64,000 nucleotides of DNA, from the NCBI GenBank assembly GCA_003242885.1, contig QKMZ01000015.1:124001-188000 (forward strand). The letters are read 5' to 3'. Source of the DNA: Candidatus Melainabacteria bacterium (lineage in GTDB: Bacteria; Cyanobacteriota; Vampirovibrionia; Obscuribacterales; Obscuribacteraceae). A model generated the notes under the pieces. It did not search any database. It was not told where the DNA came from and saw only the letters and a list, made by a program, of their open reading frames with translations. A program made the translations under genes and the position numbers. Positions 17,483 through 26,853 of this stretch are shown piece by piece (the stretch's first letter is position 1; every line of letters begins with the position of its first letter).

Positions 17483-18859
17483 CTGTGGGCTGGCAATTGA
17501 GGCGGCGGGACCCAGGTATTTGCAAATTACCGAGCCGCCGTTACAAGATGCATTTCTGGAGAGATTGCAGCCCAGAAACCAAGTTGGGTTGCAACTGCCA
17601 TATGGGTACGGCGGATTTTGCCAACTGGTGGCAGGTGAAGCCGGAGATCCTCCCGGAGGGCAGACCTCTGCACCAGAATTATTTGTGCAGTTGGTGCAGC
17701 CATAGGGAAAGACTCCTGCAATTTTGAAGTTTTGTCCGAACAGAGCTTTGTTTTCAAACTGTTTGACATAAGCAATTTTGGGCGGGGTTGGACGAGTATC
17801 GACTACAGTATTGAACTGCTGCTGTCCTCCCGTTATCGTCCATCTGAATTTTGAATTTAAGCCGTTAACAAGGCTGATGTCCAACGTCTCTTGTGCGTTG
17901 ACACCCTGGCAAGTATTGTTCAGCGTGCATTCGGCAACGTTTATGCCTTGCGGATACAAATTGGTTCCGCACAATTGATTGAACGAACCTTGTGAAAAGT
18001 TTGCCGAGATTGGTGATGTATTGCTGCTTGTCACTGAATACCCTGGGGTGCCCCTGGCTGGCAGAGTCATGTATCCAAGCGTAGTATTGCCGGACGAAAC
18101 ATAAGTCATGGCAGGAAAGACTGCCTGGACATCCTGGACTGCAGAACAACCACCGATGGGTTGAAGCTGCATGTAAAGAACCACGGGCTGAGAATACCAA
18201 TTCTCCACAGTCAGGGTGGTTGTGGAAGCTGTACAGCTAGTCGCTGTCGCTGCTAGAGGACCACTTGGTGCGGCATCCTGAGCAGAGTAGAACACGGTGT
18301 CCAGTATCTTCTTTACTGGGTTGCCATTCACCTGAATGTCATCAATAAGAAATTTGCCTTTTTGGCTATGGGAAGAGGGAGAAAAGACGACCTTACTTAC
18401 AGTATTTCGCTCGGGAATTCCCAGTCTCGTTTTGTCCAGAAGAACCTTTTGAAATTCTCCTTTCACTGCCTTGCTTGGTTGAATCGATGCAAAAGCCTTC
18501 TGGTGAGAACGCTCTGGCGAGTAGTATTCAATCATCGCTTCGACGGCTGTGTCGCCTTTATAGGAGAAGCTGATAGTATCGAGCCCTAAGAGTGAAGAAT
18601 TGGCGTCGTCAGAAGTGAGGATCACGCCAGGATATGTTCCTGCCGGCGGATTTGACGAGTTGGTTTTGACCAGGAAAGGATTCCTCTTGCCAGTGCTTAC
18701 GACGCTGGACAAGAAATGTTTGCTGTTGGGCTTTTCAGCGGTGATAAATGGACTGGCGACCAGGTTGACCGGCGCGCCTGCGCCCGCCAAAGACATCATA
18801 CCGACGGTACATGCGCACGCAAAGGACAGCAAAACGCAAAGTTTTGGAAATTTTTTCAT
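17480..18859 (-). CDS. Secreted Cys-rich protein, possible thaumatin-like C-terminal region
   Basis: Signal peptide MKKFPKLCVLLSFACACTVGMMSLAGAGA. C-terminal AECTLNNTCQGVNAQETLDISLVNGLNSKFRW...IAGVFPYGCTNC...CNPTWFLGCNLSRNASCNGG recalls thaumatin/PR-5 'xxFTLNG...DVSLVDGFN'. Confidence 0.5.
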   Translation of the reverse strand: MKKFPKLCVLLSFACACTVGMMSLAGAGAPVNLVASPFITAEKPNSKHFLSSVVSTGKRNPFLVKTNSSNPPAGTYPGVILTSDDANSSLLGLDTISFSYKGDTAVEAMIEYYSPERSHQKAFASIQPSKAVKGEFQKVLLDKTRLGIPERNTVSKVVFSPSSHSQKGKFLIDDIQVNGNPVKKILDTVFYSAQDAAPSGPLAATATSCTASTTTLTVENWYSQPVVLYMQLQPIGGCSAVQDVQAVFPAMTYVSSGNTTLGYMTLPARGTPGYSVTSSNTSPISANFSQGSFNQLCGTNLYPQGINVAECTLNNTCQGVNAQETLDISLVNGLNSKFRWTITGGQQQFNTVVDTRPTPPKIAYVKQFENKALFGQNFKIAGVFPYGCTNCTNNSGAEVCPPGGSPASPATSWQNPPYPYGSCNPTWFLGCNLSRNASCNGGSVICKYLGPAASIASPQ

Positions 18860-18938
18860 GATCTTTCCCCCCTCTCGATTCTACAGACAGAATGGTCGAG
18901 CGGTAATCACCTTTTATCGCTAACCAATTTGGGGGAGA

Positions 18939-20000
18939 TCAAGCTGGTCCTTCAAAAATCCACAGACCGAATTGGTTGAATCGAGCTTCACCAGGCGTTT
19001 CGAAGCGACCGCAATGATAGAGGTTGAGTAAGTATGTTTGATTGGAGATTTTCGAACTGAACTGCATCGAATCTCCAATGTTCCATGTCAGTGCAAGACA
19101 CTGGAATTCGTGAAACTCATATAGAACGTCGTGGGCGACTTCTACTGGCAATAGCTCATAAGGTATCTGCGCGTCTGCATATCCCAGAGCGTGCATGCCG
19201 ACTGAGAACAAGCATGCATTTTCTTCGTCATTATAGATTTTGCAAAACGCCGCACAAACGTTTGCCGGAGTTTCCTCTGCCGCGCAATTGAAAATCTCCT
19301 CGCAGGCATTCACTTGATTGGAGTTTCTAAACAACGCAATTGGCGCATTGACTGCTCGCATCAAAGGATCAAGCGTGTGGAGCAACTGTGATGCAACCTC
19401 GTATTGATTTCTCGTTTGTTGCACAAACTCTTTGTTGGGTGCTTGCAGGTGAAAAAACTGGGTGTGGTTGCGAACGAAGTCTGCGTGGAAATTTGCACGT
19501 GTTCCACGCGTGAGTTCTATTATCGAGTCTGCCCAAACCGGGTTGCGATCAAGGATTTCCATGTCATAAATGACAGTGCCGTGTTTGCGCAAAAGGGTTT
19601 TCCCATCAGATTGCAATTCTCTGCGTTTGTTTACTCTTATAAAAATGTCAGCCGGATCCGAAAGCTGAATCGGCAGAAGCACAGAGATAGTTTGTTTGAT
19701 TGGGGGACCTGGATCTGGGTTTTTCGCCAGGTTATAGCGGTTTCTGGCATCATCGATTCTTTCCCACAAGATAGAAGATGATTTCGGATCTGCATCGTAA
19801 AGCCCTTCGGCTTTATCGACGTCGGATAGAGCCTCATCAACATTTCCAGTTGAGAAAACCGCCTCTGCACGAATCAGAAGAGCGTCAATGCTCGGCTCTA
19901 GCTCTATTGCTGCACTCAGTTCTACAATTGCTTGTTGAGTGTCACCGCGCGCTAAGGCAGCGCGTGCTTCTTCGAGTCGCTCCTTTGCGGCTTCCGACAA
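18939..20000 (-). CDS. TPR-containing protein with C-terminal domain resembling DUF4261
   Basis: N-terminal ARAALARGDTQQAIVELSAAIELEPSIDALLIRAEAVFSTGNVDEALSDVDKAEGL (two TPR units). C-terminal ACLFSVGMHALGYADAQIPYELLPVEVAHDVLYEF. Confidence 0.5.
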   Translation of the reverse strand: MSEAAKERLEEARAALARGDTQQAIVELSAAIELEPSIDALLIRAEAVFSTGNVDEALSDVDKAEGLYDADPKSSSILWERIDDARNRYNLAKNPDPGPPIKQTISVLLPIQLSDPADIFIRVNKRRELQSDGKTLLRKHGTVIYDMEILDRNPVWADSIIELTRGTRANFHADFVRNHTQFFHLQAPNKEFVQQTRNQYEVASQLLHTLDPLMRAVNAPIALFRNSNQVNACEEIFNCAAEETPANVCAAFCKIYNDEENACLFSVGMHALGYADAQIPYELLPVEVAHDVLYEFHEFQCLALTWNIGDSMQFSSKISNQTYLLNLYHCGRFETPGEARFNQFGLWIFEGPA

Positions 20001-20021
20001 TTGGGCTCCTTCTCAACCAGT

Positions 20022-21410
20022 CTAACCAGATGTGCTTTGAGCGCCTGTCTTTGGCTGCTCGAGGCGAACCAGCATCATCGGCTGTGTATTTGTTGCGCTG
20101 TAATGCACAAGAACAGGCGCGTCCGCTTTGGTCAGGTCTGTCAGGCTGGTATCAAATACGGTGCCGTTGTTCTGTCCGATACTGAAAGAGATTCGTTGAG
20201 TTGCCTTGTCGAGAGAACCGTAAATAGTTGATGTTTCTTGGGTCAATTGATTGAAGTAATTGCCTCTGATGGTGCCATCTTTATTGATGGCAAGCTGGAA
20301 AAGCATTGATGATTCTGTTTGCCCAGCTTGTGCAAGTGAAAAAACACCAAGTGAGCGCCAGTTGTCCGGATCGGTGGTGGCGCCTTCAGAATTCTCGGTC
20401 GAAAAATCCTGGTAGCCCCGAGAAGCCAGACCAACAGACTGATTGTAATAGTCGGTGGTCGAGCCTTGCGGCGTACCATTTATATAAACGTTGTCGCCTT
20501 CGTACGTGACGTTTGATACCGATGAGGGGCTGTTGTTATTACTGCCGCCTCCGCCACCGCCACCACCGGACATGCCAGCCATTGCTGCGATGCCCAAAAA
20601 GGAAGTGAGTGAAGTTAGTCCCATGCAGGTCCATGCGGTAGCTGCAGACCAGCCCGGGCAATACCAGCCGCCCGGATAACCCCACCAGGCGCCGTGCGCG
20701 CCGTAGCCGTAACCATATCCGCCATAACCGCCCCAGTGGTTGAAGTTGTTGACGTTGTAGGTGTTGAAATTATTGCGGATTGAGTTGTTGTTGAAGGTGT
20801 TGTTTGTTTGGTTCCAGTTGTGGAAATTGTTATTGTTGAAATTGCCGTTTTTCCACTTTGACATATTGCCAAAACCGCCATCGGTTGGGAAATGCGAAGC
20901 GCCGCCTCCCCAATTCGGATGGTTGCCACCATTGGGATAATTCGGATGGTTGCCGCCAAAGCCTGGTTTGTTGTCGATGCCACCGCCACCAATATTGGGC
21001 CTGTTCGTGAAGTTGCCTTTATCGAAGCCACCACTACCGAAAGCCTGGCCTCCGTGATTTTGCGCTATCGAGCCGAATCCGCCACCGAAGGCACTGTCTC
21101 CGCTGCGACCGCCGAAGCCGCCGCCTTCGAATCCGCGATCAAAACTACCGCCGCCGAATCCGCGATCAAAACTGCCGCCGCCGAAGCCGCGGTCGAAACT
21201 GCCACCGCCTCCGCCGAAGCTGTGCTCAAAACCGCCACCGCCTCCGAAAGCTCTGCCACCGCCAAATTCACCACCGCCGCCGAAGGAGCGGCCGCCGCCG
21301 AATCCACCACCGCCACCAAAGTGACCGGCACCGCCGAAGCCGCGTGCATAGGCTGGCACCATCATTGATAGGTACAAACAAATAGATGTAAGAGCAAGGA
21401 GTCTGCGCAT
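20022..21410 (-). CDS. Secreted glycine-rich protein with conserved C-terminal domain
   Basis: Signal peptide MRRLLALTSICLYLSMMVPAYA, then (FGGGGGF/SFDRGFGGG) repeats, Asn-rich segment, C-terminal SLGVFSLAQAGQTESSMLFQLAINKDGTIRGNYFNQ... Confidence 0.7.
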   Translation of the reverse strand: MRRLLALTSICLYLSMMVPAYARGFGGAGHFGGGGGFGGGRSFGGGGEFGGGRAFGGGGGFEHSFGGGGGSFDRGFGGGSFDRGFGGGSFDRGFEGGGFGGRSGDSAFGGGFGSIAQNHGGQAFGSGGFDKGNFTNRPNIGGGGIDNKPGFGGNHPNYPNGGNHPNWGGGASHFPTDGGFGNMSKWKNGNFNNNNFHNWNQTNNTFNNNSIRNNFNTYNVNNFNHWGGYGGYGYGYGAHGAWWGYPGGWYCPGWSAATAWTCMGLTSLTSFLGIAAMAGMSGGGGGGGGSNNNSPSSVSNVTYEGDNVYINGTPQGSTTDYYNQSVGLASRGYQDFSTENSEGATTDPDNWRSLGVFSLAQAGQTESSMLFQLAINKDGTIRGNYFNQLTQETSTIYGSLDKATQRISFSIGQNNGTVFDTSLTDLTKADAPVLVHYSATNTQPMMLVRLEQPKTGAQSTSG

Positions 21411-21468
21411 TTTTGTAGTTCCTGTATCTCGTGTTCTGAGCGAGTAGATTGACGCCGATTAACTCTGA

Positions 21469-22431
21469 CTATTGGCTTACGCGCTTGACTGTCAGCGGCT
21501 CGGTATCGGGATACATGACACCATCAGCATTGCGCTTAATCGACTGCCATTGAAATGAATCGTTGTTATTCAGTGTAATTACGTTGGTTGCAGCAGACTG
21601 CCATCCTGATTGCTCAATGCCTTCCGCTCTAATCAACCATTTGTTGTTGTCCTTGCTCCAGTTGCCATAACCGAATCCGCCGCTGGAATCAAAATGCCAT
21701 GACACGATTTGATTTCTAGTCGGATCCCATCCGATTACTTGAATGTCTATGCGAGGCTTGTTGCCCGGGCGCGACAATACGTAAGTCAGTCGCAGGAAAT
21801 GTCCGTCGCCGACTTTCTCTGCGGTCATTTTTACTTTTGCGTCGCCTTGCTCAGCGCTCCATTCCCCGACCAACCAATTGAGATCGGCAAGGCGATCAGC
21901 GGCAGAAGCTTGACGCACGGACGTTTCCGATGCGGATTGAATGAGCCAGTTGCCGCCTTTGTTTTGCAAAAGCATGGTGAATCGAGCATCAATATGTTTG
22001 CCGGCCGAGGTTTGACGCGTTGTGCTGCCTTCAATCCAGGCACTGTCATTGCCGATTATTCGTATGTTGGATGGTTCGAGTTTTAACGAAGACTTCGTAT
22101 CCGGTCTGACGTGACTGGTGAAGTGTTCTTTAAGCGATTGGCGCCCTTCGTGGCGAACGCCGTCTTCATCTATGTAGGCACCGTCCAGAGTAAAGAATGA
22201 CGCCATTTTTTCGGCGTCGCCTTTGGCGGCTGCGTCAGCGAGGGAGGAGAGTTGGTTTCTTATCACTGTTTCTGAATCGCCTTGAGGCACAGACTTGGCT
22301 GGAGTGGAAACTTTCGCTGTTGCTTTCGTTGTTTTTGCAGATTTTGCGAAGCAAGCCTGCGGCGCCAAATTAGCTGTCAGTGCCGATGTGACGGCTGCCA
22401 GTATGAAGATATTTCGCCTTGAATTTCTCAT
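21469..22431 (-). CDS. Secreted SnoaL-like/DUF4440-type (NTF2 fold) protein
   Basis: VIRNQLSSLADAAAKGDAEKMASFFTLDGAYIDEDGVRHEGRQSLKEHFTSH...DSAWIEGSTT; C-terminal WLVGEWSAEQ... Confidence 0.7.
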   Translation of the reverse strand: MRNSRRNIFILAAVTSALTANLAPQACFAKSAKTTKATAKVSTPAKSVPQGDSETVIRNQLSSLADAAAKGDAEKMASFFTLDGAYIDEDGVRHEGRQSLKEHFTSHVRPDTKSSLKLEPSNIRIIGNDSAWIEGSTTRQTSAGKHIDARFTMLLQNKGGNWLIQSASETSVRQASAADRLADLNWLVGEWSAEQGDAKVKMTAEKVGDGHFLRLTYVLSRPGNKPRIDIQVIGWDPTRNQIVSWHFDSSGGFGYGNWSKDNNKWLIRAEGIEQSGWQSAATNVITLNNNDSFQWQSIKRNADGVMYPDTEPLTVKRVSQ

Positions 22432-22721
22432 CGTTTCCTCGAAGAAAATTGAAGTTACCCGGCGGCGACTGAAAAAATTGCACTATCCGCAAAATGCCGA
22501 TACGACTCGATCAGCCCCAAAGAGCAATACCAATATTAACCGCTTGCAAATTCTCCCGGACAGCTGGAGAAGGTCTGGCTGTGTGCCGAACTTAACATTA
22601 TGGTAATTTCACCATTGCCATTTAATCTTAGAAATGCGATTCTTACACCATCAAATAAGCGTTGCGTCTCATATTTCTACTTTTCCGGTGATGTAAAGAG
22701 TCGCCAGAAGGAGTTTTACTC

Positions 22722-23036
22722 ATGCCTCAGTCTATGGATCGTTCACTGATTGCCACCACAACCACGCGCGCTCGCCGAGTAACCAGAGAGGAAGTGGTCA
22801 AACTGAAAGTGACCACCGAAAAGAAAGGTTTCTTGAGTGGCATCGGAAATTTCTTCAAATCAATTGCACTCATGCTGTCAGTAAAGCCTGCTGCAAAACC
22901 AAAGACCGACTGCAAAGTTGCTGGTCACGTAATGCCGGCATCCGGTTGGCCTGCAGGCAAGTTTCCATTGTGTGTGGATTGCGGTCAGCAGATCAACAGC
23001 GCCACCCAATTGAGAAACTCGGTCTGGAAAGCCTAG
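22722..23036 (+). CDS. Small conserved-looking protein with possible zinc-ribbon-like Cys/His cluster
   Basis: 104 aa with CKVAGHVMPASGWPAGKFPLCVDCGQQ. Upstream AGAAGGAG Shine-Dalgarno-like sequence; terminator downstream. Confidence 0.65.
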   Translation: MPQSMDRSLIATTTTRARRVTREEVVKLKVTTEKKGFLSGIGNFFKSIALMLSVKPAAKPKTDCKVAGHVMPASGWPAGKFPLCVDCGQQINSATQLRNSVWKA

Positions 23037-23122
23037 TCCGCATCAGACTCTGAGTCGAGCTAATCGCATGTACTCTTGCGCGTAGCATGCACCTTATCGA
23101 CGAATGAAATTGCTAGTCTTCT

Positions 23123-23152
23123 AACCCACCTTTGCCGGTGGGTTTTTGTTTT
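23123..23152 (+). terminator. Rho-independent terminator
   Basis: aacccacc-tttgcc-ggtgggtt followed by tttgtttt. Confidence 0.85.
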
Positions 23153-23185
23153 ACTGCCGTAAGAGGTTTTTGTTAACCGTAATAC

Positions 23186-24634
23186 TTAGATGTGAGCTTT
23201 TGTTTTGTCAGTTGCTGGCGTGGTGCCCGCAGCTTCCGTCTCTGTCTTGTCAGACAGGCTTAGCTTCGTGCAGGGCGCCAGGATAAGAGTCATATCAATG
23301 GACGAATGCGGCTCGACCATGACATTGACGGGCCAAGTTGTGAGTTGTGGAAGCTTCTCTTTCAATCTTTCAGTAAGGGCATTGTCGGCGCGATAACTCA
23401 TCTGCACAATTTGTTCGTGCTGGCAGTCGGCCATATCACCGCGCATGATGTAGCGAACCTTGTATCCAAGCCCGTTGAGAGCTGTTTCCAAAGAGCGCGC
23501 TTCTTGTTCTTGTCCTTTTGGATACTTGATCGTGAGCTTAACCGGGCGATCAGTTTCGTCACTGTATGTGGTGGCAGCGGTGGCGGCGTCACTTCCATAC
23601 TCTTGACGTTTTTCTTCCTGCTCAGCAACTGAGATTTTCTCATTGAGCATACGGCTGAAAACCACAGAGCAAGCCTCTGGATCTGGTATCCAGTAGCTGC
23701 CGCCATGAATGTATTCTGCGTGTCCAGGCAAGGTGGCGGTTTGAACTTGTTGTGGTTGGATGTCTTTGCCGAAGTTGGCGACTTTGGCCATATCTTCTGC
23801 GGTCATGTCGGTGACAACATATTCATTTGCAAACTTGAATAGATCGGGCAATTTGAGTAGGACTGCGGGTTCTTTGAGTTTTTTAGAAACCTGACGCATA
23901 AACCATTGTTGGCGTTCGATGCGGCCTATATCGCCTTTTGGATCATGTCGAAAACGCACATACTCTTCTACTTGTTTTGGACTGAGAGTTTGCAAACCCG
24001 GCTCCAAATCAACATGCAAGCCGGCTGCACGATCTCTATAGCGCATGCGCTTTTCGACCATGATTTCCATTGGTCCGAGCGCTTCAAAAAGTTTTTTCAG
24101 ACCCTCAGTATCAACGACAACATAGTGATCGATCGGCACTGCAAAAGCTTCCTTGACGGCTTCAACAGCCAATTCTGGTCCGCCCAGAGCATGCGCTGAA
24201 TTGATTTTGTCGATGCCGTGAGCGCCAGGCAGTTTTACCCGGCTGTCACGCGGGATGGAGACGAGCCCAACGCGTTTCAACTCCGGATCTATATGAACCA
24301 GCATCATCGTGTCGGAGCGAGTGTTGAGAAAACGCTGAGCATGCCTGCCATTGGAATCGACACCCATGCAGAGAATATTCATGCTGTGATCGAGTGTCGG
24401 CAGCAGATTGATTTTCGGCATGTTGGAAAACAGCGTCTGTTTGGCTGGCGCGTCCTCAACAATAATTACTGGTGCAGGATGCGCACCGGGGACGCCCGGG
24501 AAAATCGGACGCTTTGTGAAGTGAATAATAGAGAGCCCGACCAGTACTCCCAAGAGTGTTGCCCCCAGAATTTGCAGGGCGGTTGGCGATTCGGGGTATC
24601 TGCTGCTCACGAGAATTTCCCGCCTTGTGGACAA
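23186..24634 (-). CDS. LytR-CpsA-Psr (LCP) family protein with C-terminal LytR_C domain
   Basis: MNILCMGVDSNGRHAQRFLNTRSDTMMLVHIDPELKRVGLVSIPRDSRVKLPG...KINSAHALGGPELAVEAVKEAFAVPIDHYVVVDTEGLKKLFEALG. Confidence 0.93.
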   Translation of the reverse strand: MSTRREILVSSRYPESPTALQILGATLLGVLVGLSIIHFTKRPIFPGVPGAHPAPVIIVEDAPAKQTLFSNMPKINLLPTLDHSMNILCMGVDSNGRHAQRFLNTRSDTMMLVHIDPELKRVGLVSIPRDSRVKLPGAHGIDKINSAHALGGPELAVEAVKEAFAVPIDHYVVVDTEGLKKLFEALGPMEIMVEKRMRYRDRAAGLHVDLEPGLQTLSPKQVEEYVRFRHDPKGDIGRIERQQWFMRQVSKKLKEPAVLLKLPDLFKFANEYVVTDMTAEDMAKVANFGKDIQPQQVQTATLPGHAEYIHGGSYWIPDPEACSVVFSRMLNEKISVAEQEEKRQEYGSDAATAATTYSDETDRPVKLTIKYPKGQEQEARSLETALNGLGYKVRYIMRGDMADCQHEQIVQMSYRADNALTERLKEKLPQLTTWPVNVMVEPHSSIDMTLILAPCTKLSLSDKTETEAAGTTPATDKTKAHI

Positions 24635-24753
24635 TCCCAGGCTGATGTTTACAACCGGCTTCTAAAAATCTTATCCCCAAGAACTGTTAGCTATACTGAA
24701 CTCACTAGAATATTTCAGATAGATTTTACGAGGTCTTATCAGAGGAGCGCGCC

Positions 24754-25416
24754 GTGCAGTTATTTCTCGACACCGCTAATGTGGAAGAAATCAAGGAAAT
24801 CAACGCCTGGGGCGTGCTTTCCGGTATTACAACTAACCCCAGTTTGATTGTGAAGGAAGGCCGGGACTTCAAAACGGTCGTTAAGGAAATTTGCAACATA
24901 GTTGACGGACCAGTCAGCGCCGAGGTCACGGCGGAAGACGTCGATGGCATGGTCAAGCAAGGACTGGACATCGCCACCTGGGCAGAAAACGTCGTAGTAA
25001 AGTGCCCACTGACCGCAAATGGCTTGGCTGCTACCTCTCAGCTCTCACGCAAGGGCATCAAGGTCAACGTCACCCTCTGCTTTTCCGCCAACCAGGCGCT
25101 TCTTGCCGCTCGCGCCGGTGCTTACTTCATCAGCCCCTTCGTCGGCCGCCTGGATGACATCAATCAGGACGGGTCCGCTCTGGTAGCTGAAATTGTCGAG
25201 ATGTATCACATGCAGGGGCTGGACACCAAAGTCTTGGCTGCTTCCATTCGCACCCCCGTACATGTAACCCAGGCTGCGCTGGCAGGCGCGGACGTGGCGA
25301 CGATGCCGTATAAAGTCTTCAAAATGCTGGTCAAGCACCCGCTGACTGATACTGGATTGGCTCTCTTCGCGGCCGACTGGGCGAAAGCAAACGAAGCGGT
25401 AGCGGCCAAGAAGTAA
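24754..25416 (+). CDS. tal: Transaldolase (TalC/MipB-type small transaldolase)
   Basis: [82 protein letters not shown] start with GAGGAG upstream. Confidence 0.95.
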   Translation: MQLFLDTANVEEIKEINAWGVLSGITTNPSLIVKEGRDFKTVVKEICNIVDGPVSAEVTAEDVDGMVKQGLDIATWAENVVVKCPLTANGLAATSQLSRKGIKVNVTLCFSANQALLAARAGAYFISPFVGRLDDINQDGSALVAEIVEMYHMQGLDTKVLAASIRTPVHVTQAALAGADVATMPYKVFKMLVKHPLTDTGLALFAADWAKANEAVAAKK

Positions 25417-25456
25417 CCAGTTTGCAAGGGAATTTAGCTGCTATTTAGCCGTAGTG

Positions 25457-25478
25457 CCCCGAATTGGAAAATTCGGGG
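25457..25478. other. Perfect hairpin CCCCGAATT-GGAA-AATTCGGGG
   Basis: 9-bp perfect stem with GGAA loop in the tal to 25578 intergenic gap. No strong T-tract follows on the + strand. Confidence 0.5.
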
Positions 25479-25577
25479 TAAAAACGCTTTTGCACTGGCG
25501 AAATCAATGACAGAATGGGAAAATCGGCTGATAATGCCATAAGATTCGGGATCTGGGTCATATTGAACCAGGGGTAA

Positions 25578-26837
25578 ATGTCCACAAAAGTCTCCACGAT
25601 GTCTGAACAATCTCAAGGACCCAGCGGATTTATCGAGCTGGGCGGCGAGATGTTCCTCGTCGACTATGGACGGATTTGTGCTGCCGACGGCAGCCAGTGC
25701 GGTTATCTGTACGAAGACGGGTATTTGAAAGGAAACTTTGGACCGCTCACCGAAAAGCACGGGCTGGTGGCAATTGACGACATCGAAGGCTGCGTCTTTC
25801 GCGGCATCGATTCATCTGGCATGGAGCTGGATCTGCCTGGAGTACGGGTCGGTCCGGACGGCACGCTCAAATACAACGGTGTGGTCCTAACTGTAATTAA
25901 CGGGCGCATCGCTACTCAAGATCACCGTCTCGTTGGCGAGTTCGACGATGAAGGTGAGATTTATGTTCGCGACCGTGAGATAAAAGAACCCCGCCGAAGG
26001 CTCGATGAAAACACTCAGCTCAATTCGTATTTCGAAGGAAACAGGTCAGATGGATCTGCCTGGACTCACGAATTCGGACGCCCGCTCTACCGGAAGAATC
26101 TTTCTTACTCTGACAATGAAATCATTCGCTACTTTGATGATTTCGATAAATTGAATCAGCCCCAAAAGCAATATGTCATGGAAAGTATGCGTCTATGGGC
26201 TTCTTGTGGGCTTCTGCAAATCGTCAGAAAGAGCGAAGGCGTTGCGCAATTCGGCAATGTTCGTCATGGTGCCGCCGGCGTCACAGGCGTTAGGCATGGC
26301 AACGTCACGCTCGACAAAGAAGAGTTCGAAAAAGAAATTATGCTCTACAAGCGGTTTGGTCCGCTTGCCGTGATCGCCATTCGCTTGCAGCCTTATGTCG
26401 AAGTGCGCGTCAATCTGGTTGTTTCGCACGAGTTTGGTCACCAACTTGAATTCGTTCTTTCACAAGCTTCGCAAACACTCATCACAGAGTTGTATGAAAA
26501 GCACAAAGCAAAGAGCGGTCGTTATTATCCGCTGCCAAATGGCTATGAGGGTTATGCTGAAGTTCTAACGCCTCAGCAAGTTCATCAACGCGTGTTTATT
26601 TCCGGCTACGCGCGCACCAGCATGCACGAGTATTGGGCTGAATGTGTTGCCGCATTCTCAGTCAGAGAGAGCCGCAAGATGCTGAAGGAACTTGATCCTG
26701 GCGCTTATGCGATTCTTCGTGATGTCGTCACCAATCCATCTAAAATGATAAGACCTGTTTTCAGAGAACAGATTATGGACCTTCAAACCAGCCTGAGAAT
26801 CGGCGGAGAGTACACTGAAAGCTTGATTGCCGATTGA
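25578..26837 (+). CDS. Putative zinc metallopeptidase-like protein (HExxH) with N-terminal repeat-like domain
   Basis: NLVVSHEFGHQLEFVLSQASQTL contains HEFGH; downstream SMHEYWAECVAAFSVRE could supply a third ligand. N-terminal GYLYEDGYLKGNFG.../VNGRIATQDHRLVGEFDDEGEIYVRD. Start may be 25599. Confidence 0.55.
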   Translation: MSTKVSTMSEQSQGPSGFIELGGEMFLVDYGRICAADGSQCGYLYEDGYLKGNFGPLTEKHGLVAIDDIEGCVFRGIDSSGMELDLPGVRVGPDGTLKYNGVVLTVINGRIATQDHRLVGEFDDEGEIYVRDREIKEPRRRLDENTQLNSYFEGNRSDGSAWTHEFGRPLYRKNLSYSDNEIIRYFDDFDKLNQPQKQYVMESMRLWASCGLLQIVRKSEGVAQFGNVRHGAAGVTGVRHGNVTLDKEEFEKEIMLYKRFGPLAVIAIRLQPYVEVRVNLVVSHEFGHQLEFVLSQASQTLITELYEKHKAKSGRYYPLPNGYEGYAEVLTPQQVHQRVFISGYARTSMHEYWAECVAAFSVRESRKMLKELDPGAYAILRDVVTNPSKMIRPVFREQIMDLQTSLRIGGEYTESLIAD

Positions 26838-26853
26838 TCACAAAGACAATTCC

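Noticed and set aside
20892-21368. 158-aa plus ORF rich in Ala/Thr/Glu
   Set aside because: It is antisense to the glycine-rich repeat of the 20022-21410 gene, a repeat artefact.
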